Part shown: positions 16,701 through 23,830 of the stretch, piece by piece
Layout: every line of letters begins with the position of its first letter
Position numbering within the stretch: position 1 is the first letter of the stretch
DNA from: UBA5066 sp048500275
Lineage (GTDB): Bacteria; Acidobacteriota; Thermoanaerobaculia; UBA5066
Assembly: GCA_048500275.1 (NCBI GenBank)
Contig: JASNYI010000001.1
Span: 1,612,001 to 1,676,000, forward strand
Reading direction: 5' to 3'
DNA: 64,000 nt
The notes under the pieces: generated by a model
Databases searched by the model: none
Told to the model about the DNA's origin: nothing
Seen by the model: only the letters and a program-made list of their open reading frames with translations
Made by a program: the position numbers and the translations under genes

Positions 16701-16892
16701 CGTCGCTTCGGACGAGAGCCCGCCCGGTGTGGGGGCGTGGTCGACGGTCGGCTCCTCCGCCTGGAGGATCGCCTCGACGCGCGCCCGCAGCTTCTCGTCG
16801 GCGCCGCACGCCTCGTCGAGCCAGCGCGAGCGGGCGACCGGGTCTGCCAGCGCCCGCGCGGAGCGCACGAGGACGTCGATCTTCTGAGGCAC
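13743..16892 (-). CDS. Ser/Thr protein kinase with transmembrane helix and long kinesin-light-chain-type TPR array
   Basis: 1049 residues from the GTG at 16892 (MPQKIDVLVRSARAL, with GGGGGAAG upstream). The open frame extends further 5' but that part is not coding-like. Order: a short N-terminal helical segment typical of Planctomycetes/Acidobacteria kinases (SRWLDEACGADEKLRARVEAIL); a kinase domain about 88-345 with glycine loop IGEGGFG, K117, HRDIKPSN (208-215) and DFG (231-233), plus GTPEYMSPEQ; a transmembrane helix near 400-422; then a helical region and about nine 42-residue TPRs (about 560-950). All catalytic residues are intact. Probably a membrane receptor kinase sensing or scaffolding through extracytoplasmic TPRs. 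Divergent from the carbonic anhydrase gene across a 214-nt region. Confidence 0.93.
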   Translation of the reverse strand: MPQKIDVLVRSARALADPVARSRWLDEACGADEKLRARVEAILQAEEPTVDHAPTPGGLSSEATIPASGAARRGPLLEGPGTQLGPYRLLERIGEGGFGTVFLAEQEEPIVRRVAVKLLKPGMDTERVVARFELERQALAMMDHPNIARVIDAGATPAGRPYFVMDLVTGAPISVYCDRNGLSVEARLELFAQVCNAVQHAHAKGLIHRDIKPSNVLVSTHDGKPHAKVIDFGIAKAIAERPAGETLFTLDGAMIGTPEYMSPEQAEGSADIDTRTDVYSLGVLLYELLTGTTPFSTRELQAAGLAEVRRIIREVDPPKPSTRLSHSAETLATAAASRQTAPKRLSAIVRGELDWIVMRALEKDRQRRYPTANALAIDVQRYLGGEPVLAAPPGAAYRAGKFVRRHRGGVVAAAAVASALVVGAVAFAWQARVARGQRDRAVAAEAEARRSAEELRKVSDFQAAMLAQVDPARAGRMLTKEVTEGFEKALAEAGIPERSRAAQAVAFASQWSRVNATDAARNLIDLTVLRPAATAIDTRFAGQPAVAAQLRQVLADLYKSLGLYEAARPLQEQALETRRRVLGEEREETLRSLGASGDLLRAEGRLAEAEPILRDALERSRRALGAEHPFTLVSLNNLGYLLHLQGRNDDAERLCREALGAMRRVLGEGHRETLTTQGNLAVALQALGRLEEAEAVYRDSLERHRRALGEEAPETVVAVSNLGNLLLARGRFVEAEPLLREALEKSRRVLGEEHPDTVTAINNLGYDLQYQGKLAEAEPLLNEALEKYRRSVGDEHPSTLVAMNNLALLLQDLGRYAEAERTLREALAGRRRVLGDEHPDTIATLGNLGRFLQAVDRLGEAEPVLRETLEKKRRVRGVDHPDTLTSINNYGVVLESLGRFAEAETYYRDAMEKCRRVLGEEHPNTFITTINTGGALQARGKNAEAVKLLDGVEPAARKAFTGANARWVAKLLTRRGKARTALGSLDAAGKDLLEAWPLFVSSRGEKHRETRECVEALVDLYTAKRAAEPGGGWERDVATWAAKLRPPAR
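14042..15219 (-). repeat. Tandem 42-residue TPR repeats within the kinase gene
   Basis: Nine copies of a motif of the form RRxLGxEHPxT recur every 126 nt, each following an AEAExLxREALE-type helix. Examples are RRVLGEEHPDT, RRALGAEHPFT, RRSVGDEHPST and RRVRGVDHPDT. The repeats have diverged at DNA level, so this is an old protein-level array rather than recent DNA duplication. Confidence 0.9.
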
Positions 16893-17057
16893 CGTTCTTC
16901 CCCCCGTCGTTCGGCGGGGAGGATACAGCCGGCGAACGTCGCCCTCCACGAGGCGGGGCGAGCGCTCGATGGGTTCCCGCCGCGGCCTTAACGCCGCGTC
17001 GGCGCGTTTCCCGCCTCTCCCCGCCGTCTCCCGTCCCCTCCCGTCCCTTCCCGCGAA

Positions 17058-17087
17058 TTGACACCTCCAGGCGGCGTGCCGGAGACT
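17058..17087 (+). promoter_or_regulatory. Candidate promoter of the carbonic anhydrase gene
   Basis: A perfect -35 TTGACA (17058-17063), an 18-nt spacer and GAGACT (17082-17087) parallel the TTGACG-N18-TAGACT promoter of tRNA-Asn. The start codon follows 19 nt after the -10. The region also lies upstream of the divergent kinase gene. Confidence 0.5.
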
Positions 17088-17106
17088 GGCCGGAAGAGGA
17101 CACGGC

Positions 17107-17724
17107 ATGAGCGAGGAGAGCGGCCCCCGGTACACCGCCGAAGAGGCGCTCGCGCGTCTCGTTGCCGGGAACGCGCGCTTCGTCCGCGGCGAGGCGCGCT
17201 TCCCGACGGTGAAAAAGGAGGTCCTCGCCGCCCTGGCGAAGGGCCAGGCCCCGTACGCGACGATCCTCGGCTGCAGCGACTCGCGGGTCCCGCCCGAGCT
17301 CGTCTTCGACGCCGGGTTCGGGGAGCTCTTCATCATCCGCCTCGCGGGAAACGTCCTCTCGCCCGAGGTCGGCGGCACGATGCAGTACGCCGGGACGCAC
17401 CTCAGGACCCCCCTCTTCGTCGTCCTCGGGCACGAAGGGTGCGGGGCGGTCGAGGCCGCGCTGCAGGTGAAGTTCCACGGCGCGCGGGACCGGAGCCGGA
17501 TCGAGGAGCTCCTGCAGAACATCCTGCCGGCGCTGGACGGCGTCGACCCGGACCTCCCGCCCGAGGAGCGGATGCACGCCGCCGTGGAAGCGAACGTCCG
17601 GTGGACGATCCGACGTATCCGCGCGACCCCCGAGGCGCAGGCGCGGGAGGCCGAGGGGATTCTGAAGCTCGTCGGCGCGATCCTGGAGCTTTCGACGGGC
17701 GAGGTCCGGTTCCTCGACGCCTGA
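17107..17724 (+). CDS. Beta-class carbonic anhydrase
   Basis: 205 residues. Zinc enzyme interconverting CO2 and bicarbonate in the cytoplasm. The clade signature GCSDSR gives C56, D58 and R60. H109 and C112 (GHEGCGA) complete the zinc site, and FIIRLAGNV is the conserved core strand. Length matches small bacterial beta-CAs. ATG at 17107 with AGAGGA upstream. A DUF1028 gene follows after 73 nt. Confidence 0.94.
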   Translation: MSEESGPRYTAEEALARLVAGNARFVRGEARFPTVKKEVLAALAKGQAPYATILGCSDSRVPPELVFDAGFGELFIIRLAGNVLSPEVGGTMQYAGTHLRTPLFVVLGHEGCGAVEAALQVKFHGARDRSRIEELLQNILPALDGVDPDLPPEERMHAAVEANVRWTIRRIRATPEAQAREAEGILKLVGAILELSTGEVRFLDA

Positions 17725-17797
17725 ACGCGGACGCAGGCGGCAGGCGGCCCGGCGCGCGGCGGGAGCCGGCCGGTAGACTCGCCCGACGGGGGTCACC

Positions 17798-18772
17798 ATG
17801 AGCTCACCGCGCATCGCGTCCGCACTCCTCCTCTCCTTCGCCACCCTGGCCGCACAGAGGCTTCCCGCCGCGCCGCCCGACCCGGCGACGTTCTCGATCG
17901 CCGCGGCCGACCCTTCGACCGGCGAGGTCGGGGTCGCCGTCGCGAGCCGGTTCTTCGCGGTGGGGACGGTCGTTCCGTGGGCGAAGGCCGGCGTCGGCGC
18001 CGTGGCGACGCAGGCCTCGGCGAACACCACGTTCGGGCCGAACGGCCTCGACCTGATGGCGCGGGGCGCGACCGCGGAGGAAACGCTCAGGGTCCTCGTC
18101 CGGACCGACGAGGGGCGCGACCGGAGGCAGGTCGGCCTCGTCTCCGCGTCCGGCGACTCGGCCACGTTCACCGGCCCCGGCTGCAACTCCTGGGCGGGGG
18201 GCCGAAGGGGACCGAACTACGCGGTCCAGGGGAACATCCTGACCGGCGAGCCCGTCGTCGCCGCGATGGAGAAGGCGTTCCTCGGGAGCGCCGGAAAGCC
18301 GCTCGCCGAGCGGCTCCTCCTCGCCCTCGCCGCCGGGGACGCGGCCGGGGGCGACAGCCGCGGGAAGCAGTCGGCGGCGCTCCTCGTCTGCCGGGCGAAG
18401 GGGGGCTACAACGGCTTCACCGACCGGGCGGTCGACGTGCGCGTGGACGACCACGCCGACCCCTTCGGCGAGCTGTCGCGCCTCGTCGGCCTGGCCGTCG
18501 TCAACGACCTCTGGAACCGCGGCTGGACGGCCTTCATGGAGAAGCGCTTCGCCGAGGCGTTGAAGTGGCAGGAGCAGGCGACGGCCCGCGCGGAGGCGCA
18601 GCCGGCGATGCTCCCCGAGGTCGTCTACGACCTCGCCGTCATCCGGCTCGCCGCCGGAGACGCGGAGGGGGCCCTGGCCGCCGCCCGCCGGGCGCTCGAG
18701 CTCAACCCGAAGCTCGCCGCGCAGGCCGCGTCGGACCCCGACCTCGAGGCGATCCGGGAGAACCTGAAGTAG
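17798..18772 (+). CDS. Exported DUF1028 family protein with TPR tail
   Basis: 324 residues. A signal peptide lies at 1-27 (LLLSFATLAAQRLPAAPP). The DUF1028 domain follows (about 28-235), with features FSIAAADPSTGEVGVAVASRFFAVG, a conserved VGAVATQASANT block and NILTG. The family has an Ntn-hydrolase-like fold and is of uncertain activity (known of the family). The C-terminal ~80 residues contain one or two TPR-like helices (EKRFAEALKWQEQATA; AEGALAAARRALELNPKL). ATG at 17798. The M20 peptidase gene follows after 26 nt, so a shared role in extracytoplasmic peptide or metabolite processing is plausible (inference). Confidence 0.9.
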   Translation: MSSPRIASALLLSFATLAAQRLPAAPPDPATFSIAAADPSTGEVGVAVASRFFAVGTVVPWAKAGVGAVATQASANTTFGPNGLDLMARGATAEETLRVLVRTDEGRDRRQVGLVSASGDSATFTGPGCNSWAGGRRGPNYAVQGNILTGEPVVAAMEKAFLGSAGKPLAERLLLALAAGDAAGGDSRGKQSAALLVCRAKGGYNGFTDRAVDVRVDDHADPFGELSRLVGLAVVNDLWNRGWTAFMEKRFAEALKWQEQATARAEAQPAMLPEVVYDLAVIRLAAGDAEGALAAARRALELNPKLAAQAASDPDLEAIRENLK

Positions 18773-18798
18773 GACCCGCCGGCCCGGGAGGAGACCGC

Positions 18799-20355
18799 AT
18801 GAAGACCTGGCTTGCCGCCCTCGTCGCGTCGCTCGCACTTGCGCTTCCGGCTCCTCCCGCCGTCGCGAACGACGCGCTGGGCTCCCTCGACGACATGAGC
18901 CTCCGCGCGGCGGCGGCCGCCGCCTTCCCGGAGTACCTCGAGCTCCTCTCGCTCCCGAACGACCCGGCCGTCCCCGCCGACCTTCGGCGAAACGCGGCGT
19001 GGCTCGAGGCGGCGTTCTCGCGGCGCGGCTTCCGGACTCGCCTCCTTCCGAACGGCGGCCGGCCGCTCGTCCTGGCCGAGCACGCCGGCAACCGGGGGGG
19101 CCGGAAGACGGTCCTGTTCTACCTCCACTTCGACGGTCAGCCGGTGATCCCGGGGCAGTGGTCGCAGAAGGACCCGTTCCGGCCCGTCGTGAAGAGGCGC
19201 GGACCGGACGGGGCGTGGAAGGAGGCCGGAAGGGAGGCGCTCCTTCGGCCCGACTTCGACCCGGAGCTGCGCGTCTTCGCCCGCTCCGCGGCCGACGACA
19301 AGGGCCCGATCGCGATGCTCCTCGCGGCCTTCGACCTCCTCGGCTCGCGGAAGCTCGCGCCGCGCTTCGACGTGAAGGTCCTCCTCGACAGCGAGGAGGA
19401 GGTCGGCTCGCCCGGCATGGCGGCCGTCGTCTCCGCCCACCGCGAGGCGCTCGCGGCCGACGCCCTCGTCCTCGTCGACGGACCGGTCCACCCGAGCGGG
19501 CGCCCGACGCTCGTCTTCGGCAACCGCGGCATCGCCCTCGTCACCCTCACCGTCTTCGGCCCGCGCGCCCCTCTCCACAGCGGGCACTACGGCAACTGGG
19601 TGCCGAACCCCGCGCAGCGCCTCGCCACCCTCCTCGCGAGCCTGAAGGGAGACGACGGGCGCGTCGCCGTGGAGGGTTGGTACGAGCGGTCGAAGCTGAC
19701 GGAAGCCGACCGGGCGCTCCTGGCCGCAGTTCCCGACGACGAGGCCGCCATGCGCAGGAAGCTCGGCATCGCCGCGGCGGAGAAGGTCGGCGCGACCTAC
19801 CAGGAGGCGCTCCAGCACCCGTCGCTCAACGTCCGGGGCCTCTCGTCGGCGGCCACGGGCGAGAAGGCCGCGAACGTCCTCCCGCACCAGGCGGTCGCCG
19901 AGATCGACCTGAGGACGACGCCCGAGGCGGACGGCGAGCACCTCTTCGGCCTCCTGCGCAGGCACGTGGAGAAGCAGGGCTGGCACCTCGTCGACGGAGA
20001 GCCGACCGACGAGGAGCGTGCCCTTCACCCGAAGCTCGCGCGCCTCGCGTTGGGCCGAGGCAGCCGGGCCGCGAGGCAGCCGTACGACGGGGCGGTGGGC
20101 CGCTGGGCCACGGCCGCGCTCGAGAGCGCCTTCTCCGGAGACGGCGCCGACGGGAAGCCGGTGCGGATCCGGATGATGGGAGGGACGGTGCCGACGCACG
20201 AGATCGTCACCCCGCTGGGCCAGCCGTTCGTCATCGTCCCGCTCGTGAACGCCGACAACAACCAGCACTCGTTCGACGAGAACCTCCGGATGGGGAACTT
20301 CCTCGGCGGCATGCGGGCGGCCCTGGGGCTCCTCCTGACCGACCTGGGGGACTGA
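18799..20355 (+). CDS. Exported M20-family metallopeptidase (dipeptidase-like)
   Basis: 518 residues from the ATG at 18799, preceded by GGGAGGAG. A signal peptide occupies about 1-24 (LAALVASLALALPAPPAVA). M20 metal-site motifs: H110 and catalytic D112 in YLHFDGQP, bridging D166 in SAADDKGP, E199/E200 in LDSEEEVGSP, D479-type region DGPVHPSG, and the C-terminal His in NADNNQHSFDEN. A dimerisation (lid) domain sits between (LTVFGPRAPLHSGHYGNWVPNP). Substrate unknown; the pattern fits periplasmic di- or tripeptidases. Likely co-transcribed with the DUF1028 gene. Confidence 0.92.
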   Translation: MKTWLAALVASLALALPAPPAVANDALGSLDDMSLRAAAAAAFPEYLELLSLPNDPAVPADLRRNAAWLEAAFSRRGFRTRLLPNGGRPLVLAEHAGNRGGRKTVLFYLHFDGQPVIPGQWSQKDPFRPVVKRRGPDGAWKEAGREALLRPDFDPELRVFARSAADDKGPIAMLLAAFDLLGSRKLAPRFDVKVLLDSEEEVGSPGMAAVVSAHREALAADALVLVDGPVHPSGRPTLVFGNRGIALVTLTVFGPRAPLHSGHYGNWVPNPAQRLATLLASLKGDDGRVAVEGWYERSKLTEADRALLAAVPDDEAAMRRKLGIAAAEKVGATYQEALQHPSLNVRGLSSAATGEKAANVLPHQAVAEIDLRTTPEADGEHLFGLLRRHVEKQGWHLVDGEPTDEERALHPKLARLALGRGSRAARQPYDGAVGRWATAALESAFSGDGADGKPVRIRMMGGTVPTHEIVTPLGQPFVIVPLVNADNNQHSFDENLRMGNFLGGMRAALGLLLTDLGD

Positions 20356-20413
20356 CGGGCGAGGAGGGAGCGCCCGTCGCCGGCGCTCCCGGCTGCCGGA
20401 ACGGAGACGCTGC

Positions 20414-21757
20414 CTACCGCGGAAAGAGGGCCAGGGCCCGCACCAGAACCCCCGCGTCCGCGAGGAGGAGGAGGGCGGCGAGGACCGCCGCGGGCCACGC
20501 GGGGGACCGGAGCCGCTCGAGGCCGGCGGCCGCCGCGAGGCCGAGGCACGGCAGGAGCGGCAGGTAGTAGCGGGCGTGGATTCCGCCGAGGCGCCCGGTC
20601 GCCCCGTAGGCGTTCCAGGCCCAGGCGAGGTTCAGGGCGAGCGTCGCGCCGGCGGCGAACGCCGCGACCCGTGCGAGGCGGAGACCGGCCGCGTCGCCGT
20701 CGGGCCCCGGACGCGCGCGGGCGAAGAGACCGTACGCGGCGAGGAGGAGGAGGAGCGCCGGGCCCGCGAGGCCGAAGGCCGGGTCGACGGGAACGGCGAC
20801 GTGCCCGATGAGCGAGAGCCAGGTCGAGCCGAGGAGCTTCAGCATCCTCGCCCCCCACTCCGGAAGAGAGAGAAGCGGGCCGCCCGGGGCGACGACGAAC
20901 GCGGAGCGCGCGAAGGCCTCCGGGTCGACGACGGCGAGAGAGGGGATCGGCGTCCCGTAGCTGAGGAGGACCGCGACGTAGTGAAACGCCGGCAGGACGA
21001 GCCACGGGAGGAGAGCGAGGACGAACCGGCCGGTGGCCGCCGGCCGCCGCCGCTCGAGGAAGAGGACGCCGAGGACGGCGAGGCCGACGAGGAGACCGGC
21101 CGTCGCCTTCGAGAGGAGAGCGAGTGCGAGGCCCGCGCCGGCGAGGTGCGCGGTCAGGAGGTCCGTCCTTCCCTCGAGCCGGCGGACGAGGCCGAGGAGG
21201 GCGACGGCCCCCGCGAGGAAGGCGAGATCGTCGTTGTTGACGGCCGCGCCGAGGAAGGCGAACGGGGGAACCGTCGCGACGGCCGCCGCGCAGGCGGCGT
21301 GCGACGCGAGAGTGCGAGCGCCCCGCGCGCCGAGCCAGAGGAAGAGGGCCGCCGCCGCCACGAAGAACGGAGCCGAAACGACCCGGAGGCGCCCCGTGAA
21401 GGCTTCGAGGCCCGGCCTTTCCCTCCCGTGGAGAAGGCGGTCGGCCGCGGCGAGCGCGTGGTAGTAGGCCGACGGGTGGGCGAGGTAGTTCGGGAGCGGG
21501 CCGAATCGGCCGTCCCCATCGAGGAGCCGCATCTCTCCGTAGTCCGGGACGAACCGCCCCGACTCCCCGGCGTAGGCGACGTAGGAAACGTGGGCGAGCT
21601 CGTCGGGCGCGACGTTCGTCGGGAGCCGTTGCCCGAGGAGCGCCGCCTTCGCGAGGAGCCAGGCGAGGGCGAGCGCGTAGACGGCCGCGACGAGCGGGGC
21701 CCTCGCGGCGACCGGCCGGGCCGGCGCGCGGGCGACGCCGCCCGCCGCGTCCGTCAC
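20414..21757 (-). CDS. DUF2142/GT39-like polytopic membrane glycosyltransferase
   Basis: 447 residues with about ten hydrophobic helices. After the first helix the loop reads NVAPDELAHVSYVAYAGE, the acidic PDE-aH loop typical of lipid-linked-sugar membrane glycosyltransferases and DUF2142 proteins; LGAAVNNDDLAFL and LLSKATAGLLVGLAVLG follow, ending with a GIHARYYLPLLPCL segment common in DUF2142. GTG start at 21757 overlaps the TGA of the alpha/beta hydrolase gene (GTGA), so translation is probably coupled. It is the third gene of a BAHD-like acyltransferase, hydrolase, glycosyltransferase unit. The acceptor is unknown; an envelope glycolipid is one possibility. Confidence 0.8.
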   Translation of the reverse strand: MTDAAGGVARAPARPVAARAPLVAAVYALALAWLLAKAALLGQRLPTNVAPDELAHVSYVAYAGESGRFVPDYGEMRLLDGDGRFGPLPNYLAHPSAYYHALAAADRLLHGRERPGLEAFTGRLRVVSAPFFVAAAALFLWLGARGARTLASHAACAAAVATVPPFAFLGAAVNNDDLAFLAGAVALLGLVRRLEGRTDLLTAHLAGAGLALALLSKATAGLLVGLAVLGVLFLERRRPAATGRFVLALLPWLVLPAFHYVAVLLSYGTPIPSLAVVDPEAFARSAFVVAPGGPLLSLPEWGARMLKLLGSTWLSLIGHVAVPVDPAFGLAGPALLLLLAAYGLFARARPGPDGDAAGLRLARVAAFAAGATLALNLAWAWNAYGATGRLGGIHARYYLPLLPCLGLAAAAGLERLRSPAWPAAVLAALLLLADAGVLVRALALFPR

Positions 21758-22602
21758 GCCTCCCCGGCGAGGAACGCCGCGCGGAGGTGTGCGACCGTCG
21801 CCCCGAGCGCGGCGTCGAGGTGGGGCGTCGGCCCCGCGAAGGGGTGGACGGCGCCGAACGTGTGACCTCCGCCGTCGACCGGGACGACGCGCGCGCCTCC
21901 GAGCGCGGCGAGGACGAGCTCCTCCGCCTCGGCGAACGGCACCGTCTCGTCCGCCGTCCCGTGGACGAGGAGCCATGGCCTTCCGAGCCGCATCGCCGCC
22001 GAGAGGAGGTCGAGGCGGCCGAGGTTCCCGAGGACGTCGTCGAGGAACGCGACCCCCATCGGGAGGAGCTGGCCCGTGCGGGAGTTCAGCACCTCGTAGA
22101 CGCCGGTCCGCCTCCACGCGGCGAGCGTCGCCTCGTCGTGGATCCGGTCGAAATGCGAGACGGCGGCCCAGGTGACGAGCGACCTCACCTCCTGCCTCTC
22201 CGAGGCCCCGACGAGGGCGATGCCGCCGCCCCGGCTGTGGCCGAGAAGGGCGAGGCGTGCCGGGTCGAGCGCGGGGTCGATTCGCCCCGCGAGGACCGCG
22301 TCGAGGACCGTGTCGAGGTCGTCGCGTTCGATGGAGAGCGTGTTGCCGCGGAAGGCGTCGAGGTCCTCGACGTCGCCGTCCGCCGCCTTCACGCCGTTAC
22401 GGGAGAAGTTGAAGTGGACGGCCGCGAGACCCGCCTCCGCGAGGTTCTCCCCCAGCCAGGGGTGGAAACCCCAGTCCTTGAATCCCTTGAACCCGTGGCA
22501 GCAGACGACGACGGGGTGCGGCCCGGGGGCCTCGGGCAGGCGGGCGTCTCCGTGGATCGGCTCGCCGAGACGGCTCTCGAGGGTGAAGCGGCGGTGGATC
22601 AC
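21754..22602 (-). CDS. Alpha/beta hydrolase (dienelactone-hydrolase/acyl-peptidase-like)
   Basis: 282 residues, no signal peptide. The oxyanion loop is VCCHGFKGFKDW (33-44). The nucleophile elbow GHSRGG puts Ser at 123, with acid D in HGTADETVP (near 218-222) and His in GGGHTFG (near 246). The family hydrolyses esters or thioesters; the natural substrate is not known. GTG start at 22602, 10 nt after the stop of the BAHD-like gene. Its stop overlaps the start of the DUF2142 gene. The context suggests it removes or exchanges an acyl group on the product made by its operon partners (inference). Confidence 0.88.
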   Translation of the reverse strand: MIHRRFTLESRLGEPIHGDARLPEAPGPHPVVVCCHGFKGFKDWGFHPWLGENLAEAGLAAVHFNFSRNGVKAADGDVEDLDAFRGNTLSIERDDLDTVLDAVLAGRIDPALDPARLALLGHSRGGGIALVGASERQEVRSLVTWAAVSHFDRIHDEATLAAWRRTGVYEVLNSRTGQLLPMGVAFLDDVLGNLGRLDLLSAAMRLGRPWLLVHGTADETVPFAEAEELVLAALGGARVVPVDGGGHTFGAVHPFAGPTPHLDAALGATVAHLRAAFLAGEA

Positions 22603-22612
22603 GGTCGGATTC

Positions 22613-23767
22613 TCACTCGCCCGGGAGGAACACGCGGAGGTCGATCCCCCCGTCCGGGGCCGGGAGCGCGACGGCGCCGCGCACGCCCGGGGTCAGGATG
22701 TCGAACGCGACGGGAGGTCCCGCGTCGAAGGCCACCTCGGGGACCGGGAGGCGCGAGAGGTTCGTCAGGAGGAGTCCCTGCCGCGGGTGGACGACGTGGA
22801 GCTCCTCCATCGCGGCGAGCCCCTCGGAGCGGCGGAACGCCTCGAGCGCCGCGAGCGAGCGGCGGGCGGCCTCGGCGTCGACGGCGTCGACGGCGCGGCG
22901 CACCCGCGTCGCGAGGTCGCCGGGCGGGACCGTGGCGAGCTCCCCCTTCGGGATCGACGCCTTCGCGAGGGCGACCGCGTTGCCGAAGTAGGCCGGCCCG
23001 GCCGCGGGGAGGAGGCGGCGGAAGTCGACCGGACAGCTGACGTACGTGTCGAGCGCCGGGTCGGCGCCGGACCACTCGGCGAGACGGGTCTTCCAGAGCC
23101 AGGCGGCGGCGGTGTCGTTGTGCGAGAAACGGACCGGATTCCCATCCTGGGCCGCCCGGTGCATCGCGACGAGCTCGGTTCGGGAGAGGACGTGGCGGTC
23201 GATCCGGAGGTGGGCCCGGTCGACGTCGACGCGGGGCCCTGCCCGGAAGAGCCCGCCCGCGCCGACGGCGTCCCCCGCCCCGTCGAGTCCGGCCGCGAGG
23301 GCGGCGCGGTCGTGCGACGGCGGCAGGAACGGCTCCCCGCGGAAGATCCGCGCCCAGCTCGTCAGGAAGTGGAAGTAGGCGTAGCCGTCGGCGACGGCGT
23401 GCGAGAGGCTGAAGCCGAGGACGCAGCCGGACGGCGTCCGCGTCAGGAGGACCCGCGCCAGCGGCTCCCCCTCCTTCCCGCTCACCGGGTCGAGGAAGAC
23501 GTCCTTCCGCCCCGTCTCCGCCCAGTCCGTCGGCGAGGAGGCCGTCGAGAAGACGCACCCGCCGTCGTACGGCTCGAAGGCGAGGGAGGCCTCGTCGAGG
23601 CGGACGAAGCGGCTCCCGACGGGGGGGAAGGCCTCGATCGCCCTCTTCAGGCTCTGCTCGAGGCGCCCCGCGTCGATCAAGGCGTCGTAGGCGAAGACGA
23701 ACTCGATCGGGAAGGCGCCCCGGCCGGTGAAGACGTGGTCGATCGGCGAGAGGGGGACGAGCGGCAT
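22613..23767 (-). CDS. BAHD/condensation-superfamily acyltransferase-like protein
   Basis: 384 residues. The active-site HxxxDG is H123-AVA-D127-G128, embedded in GFSLSHAVADGYAYFHFLTSWARIFRGE-type sequence close to plant BAHD acyltransferases. Near 335-353 the protein has LSRLPVPEVAFDAGPPV where plant enzymes have SR-P-YE-DFGWG-PV, so the structural DFGWG is not conserved. The superfamily moves acyl groups from acyl-CoA or carrier proteins to alcohols or amines. ATG at 23767. It is first in a three-gene unit with a hydrolase and a membrane glycosyltransferase, and divergent from a YncE-like gene. It could also be a phthiocerol/wax-ester type acyltransferase; the HxxxDG surroundings favour BAHD. 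Confidence 0.75.
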   Translation of the reverse strand: MPLVPLSPIDHVFTGRGAFPIEFVFAYDALIDAGRLEQSLKRAIEAFPPVGSRFVRLDEASLAFEPYDGGCVFSTASSPTDWAETGRKDVFLDPVSGKEGEPLARVLLTRTPSGCVLGFSLSHAVADGYAYFHFLTSWARIFRGEPFLPPSHDRAALAAGLDGAGDAVGAGGLFRAGPRVDVDRAHLRIDRHVLSRTELVAMHRAAQDGNPVRFSHNDTAAAWLWKTRLAEWSGADPALDTYVSCPVDFRRLLPAAGPAYFGNAVALAKASIPKGELATVPPGDLATRVRRAVDAVDAEAARRSLAALEAFRRSEGLAAMEELHVVHPRQGLLLTNLSRLPVPEVAFDAGPPVAFDILTPGVRGAVALPAPDGGIDLRVFLPGE

Positions 23768-23830
23768 GGCGCGGATGATCGCCCGGCCCGGAATGATCCG
23801 CACCTCTCCCGCGTTCGTACCCGACAGGCC

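Noticed and set aside
16893..17522. N-terminal extension of the TPR kinase frame up to 17522
   Set aside because: The extra part is antisense to the carbonic anhydrase gene and lacks coding character; the GTG at 16892 gives the family-typical N-terminus with a ribosome site.
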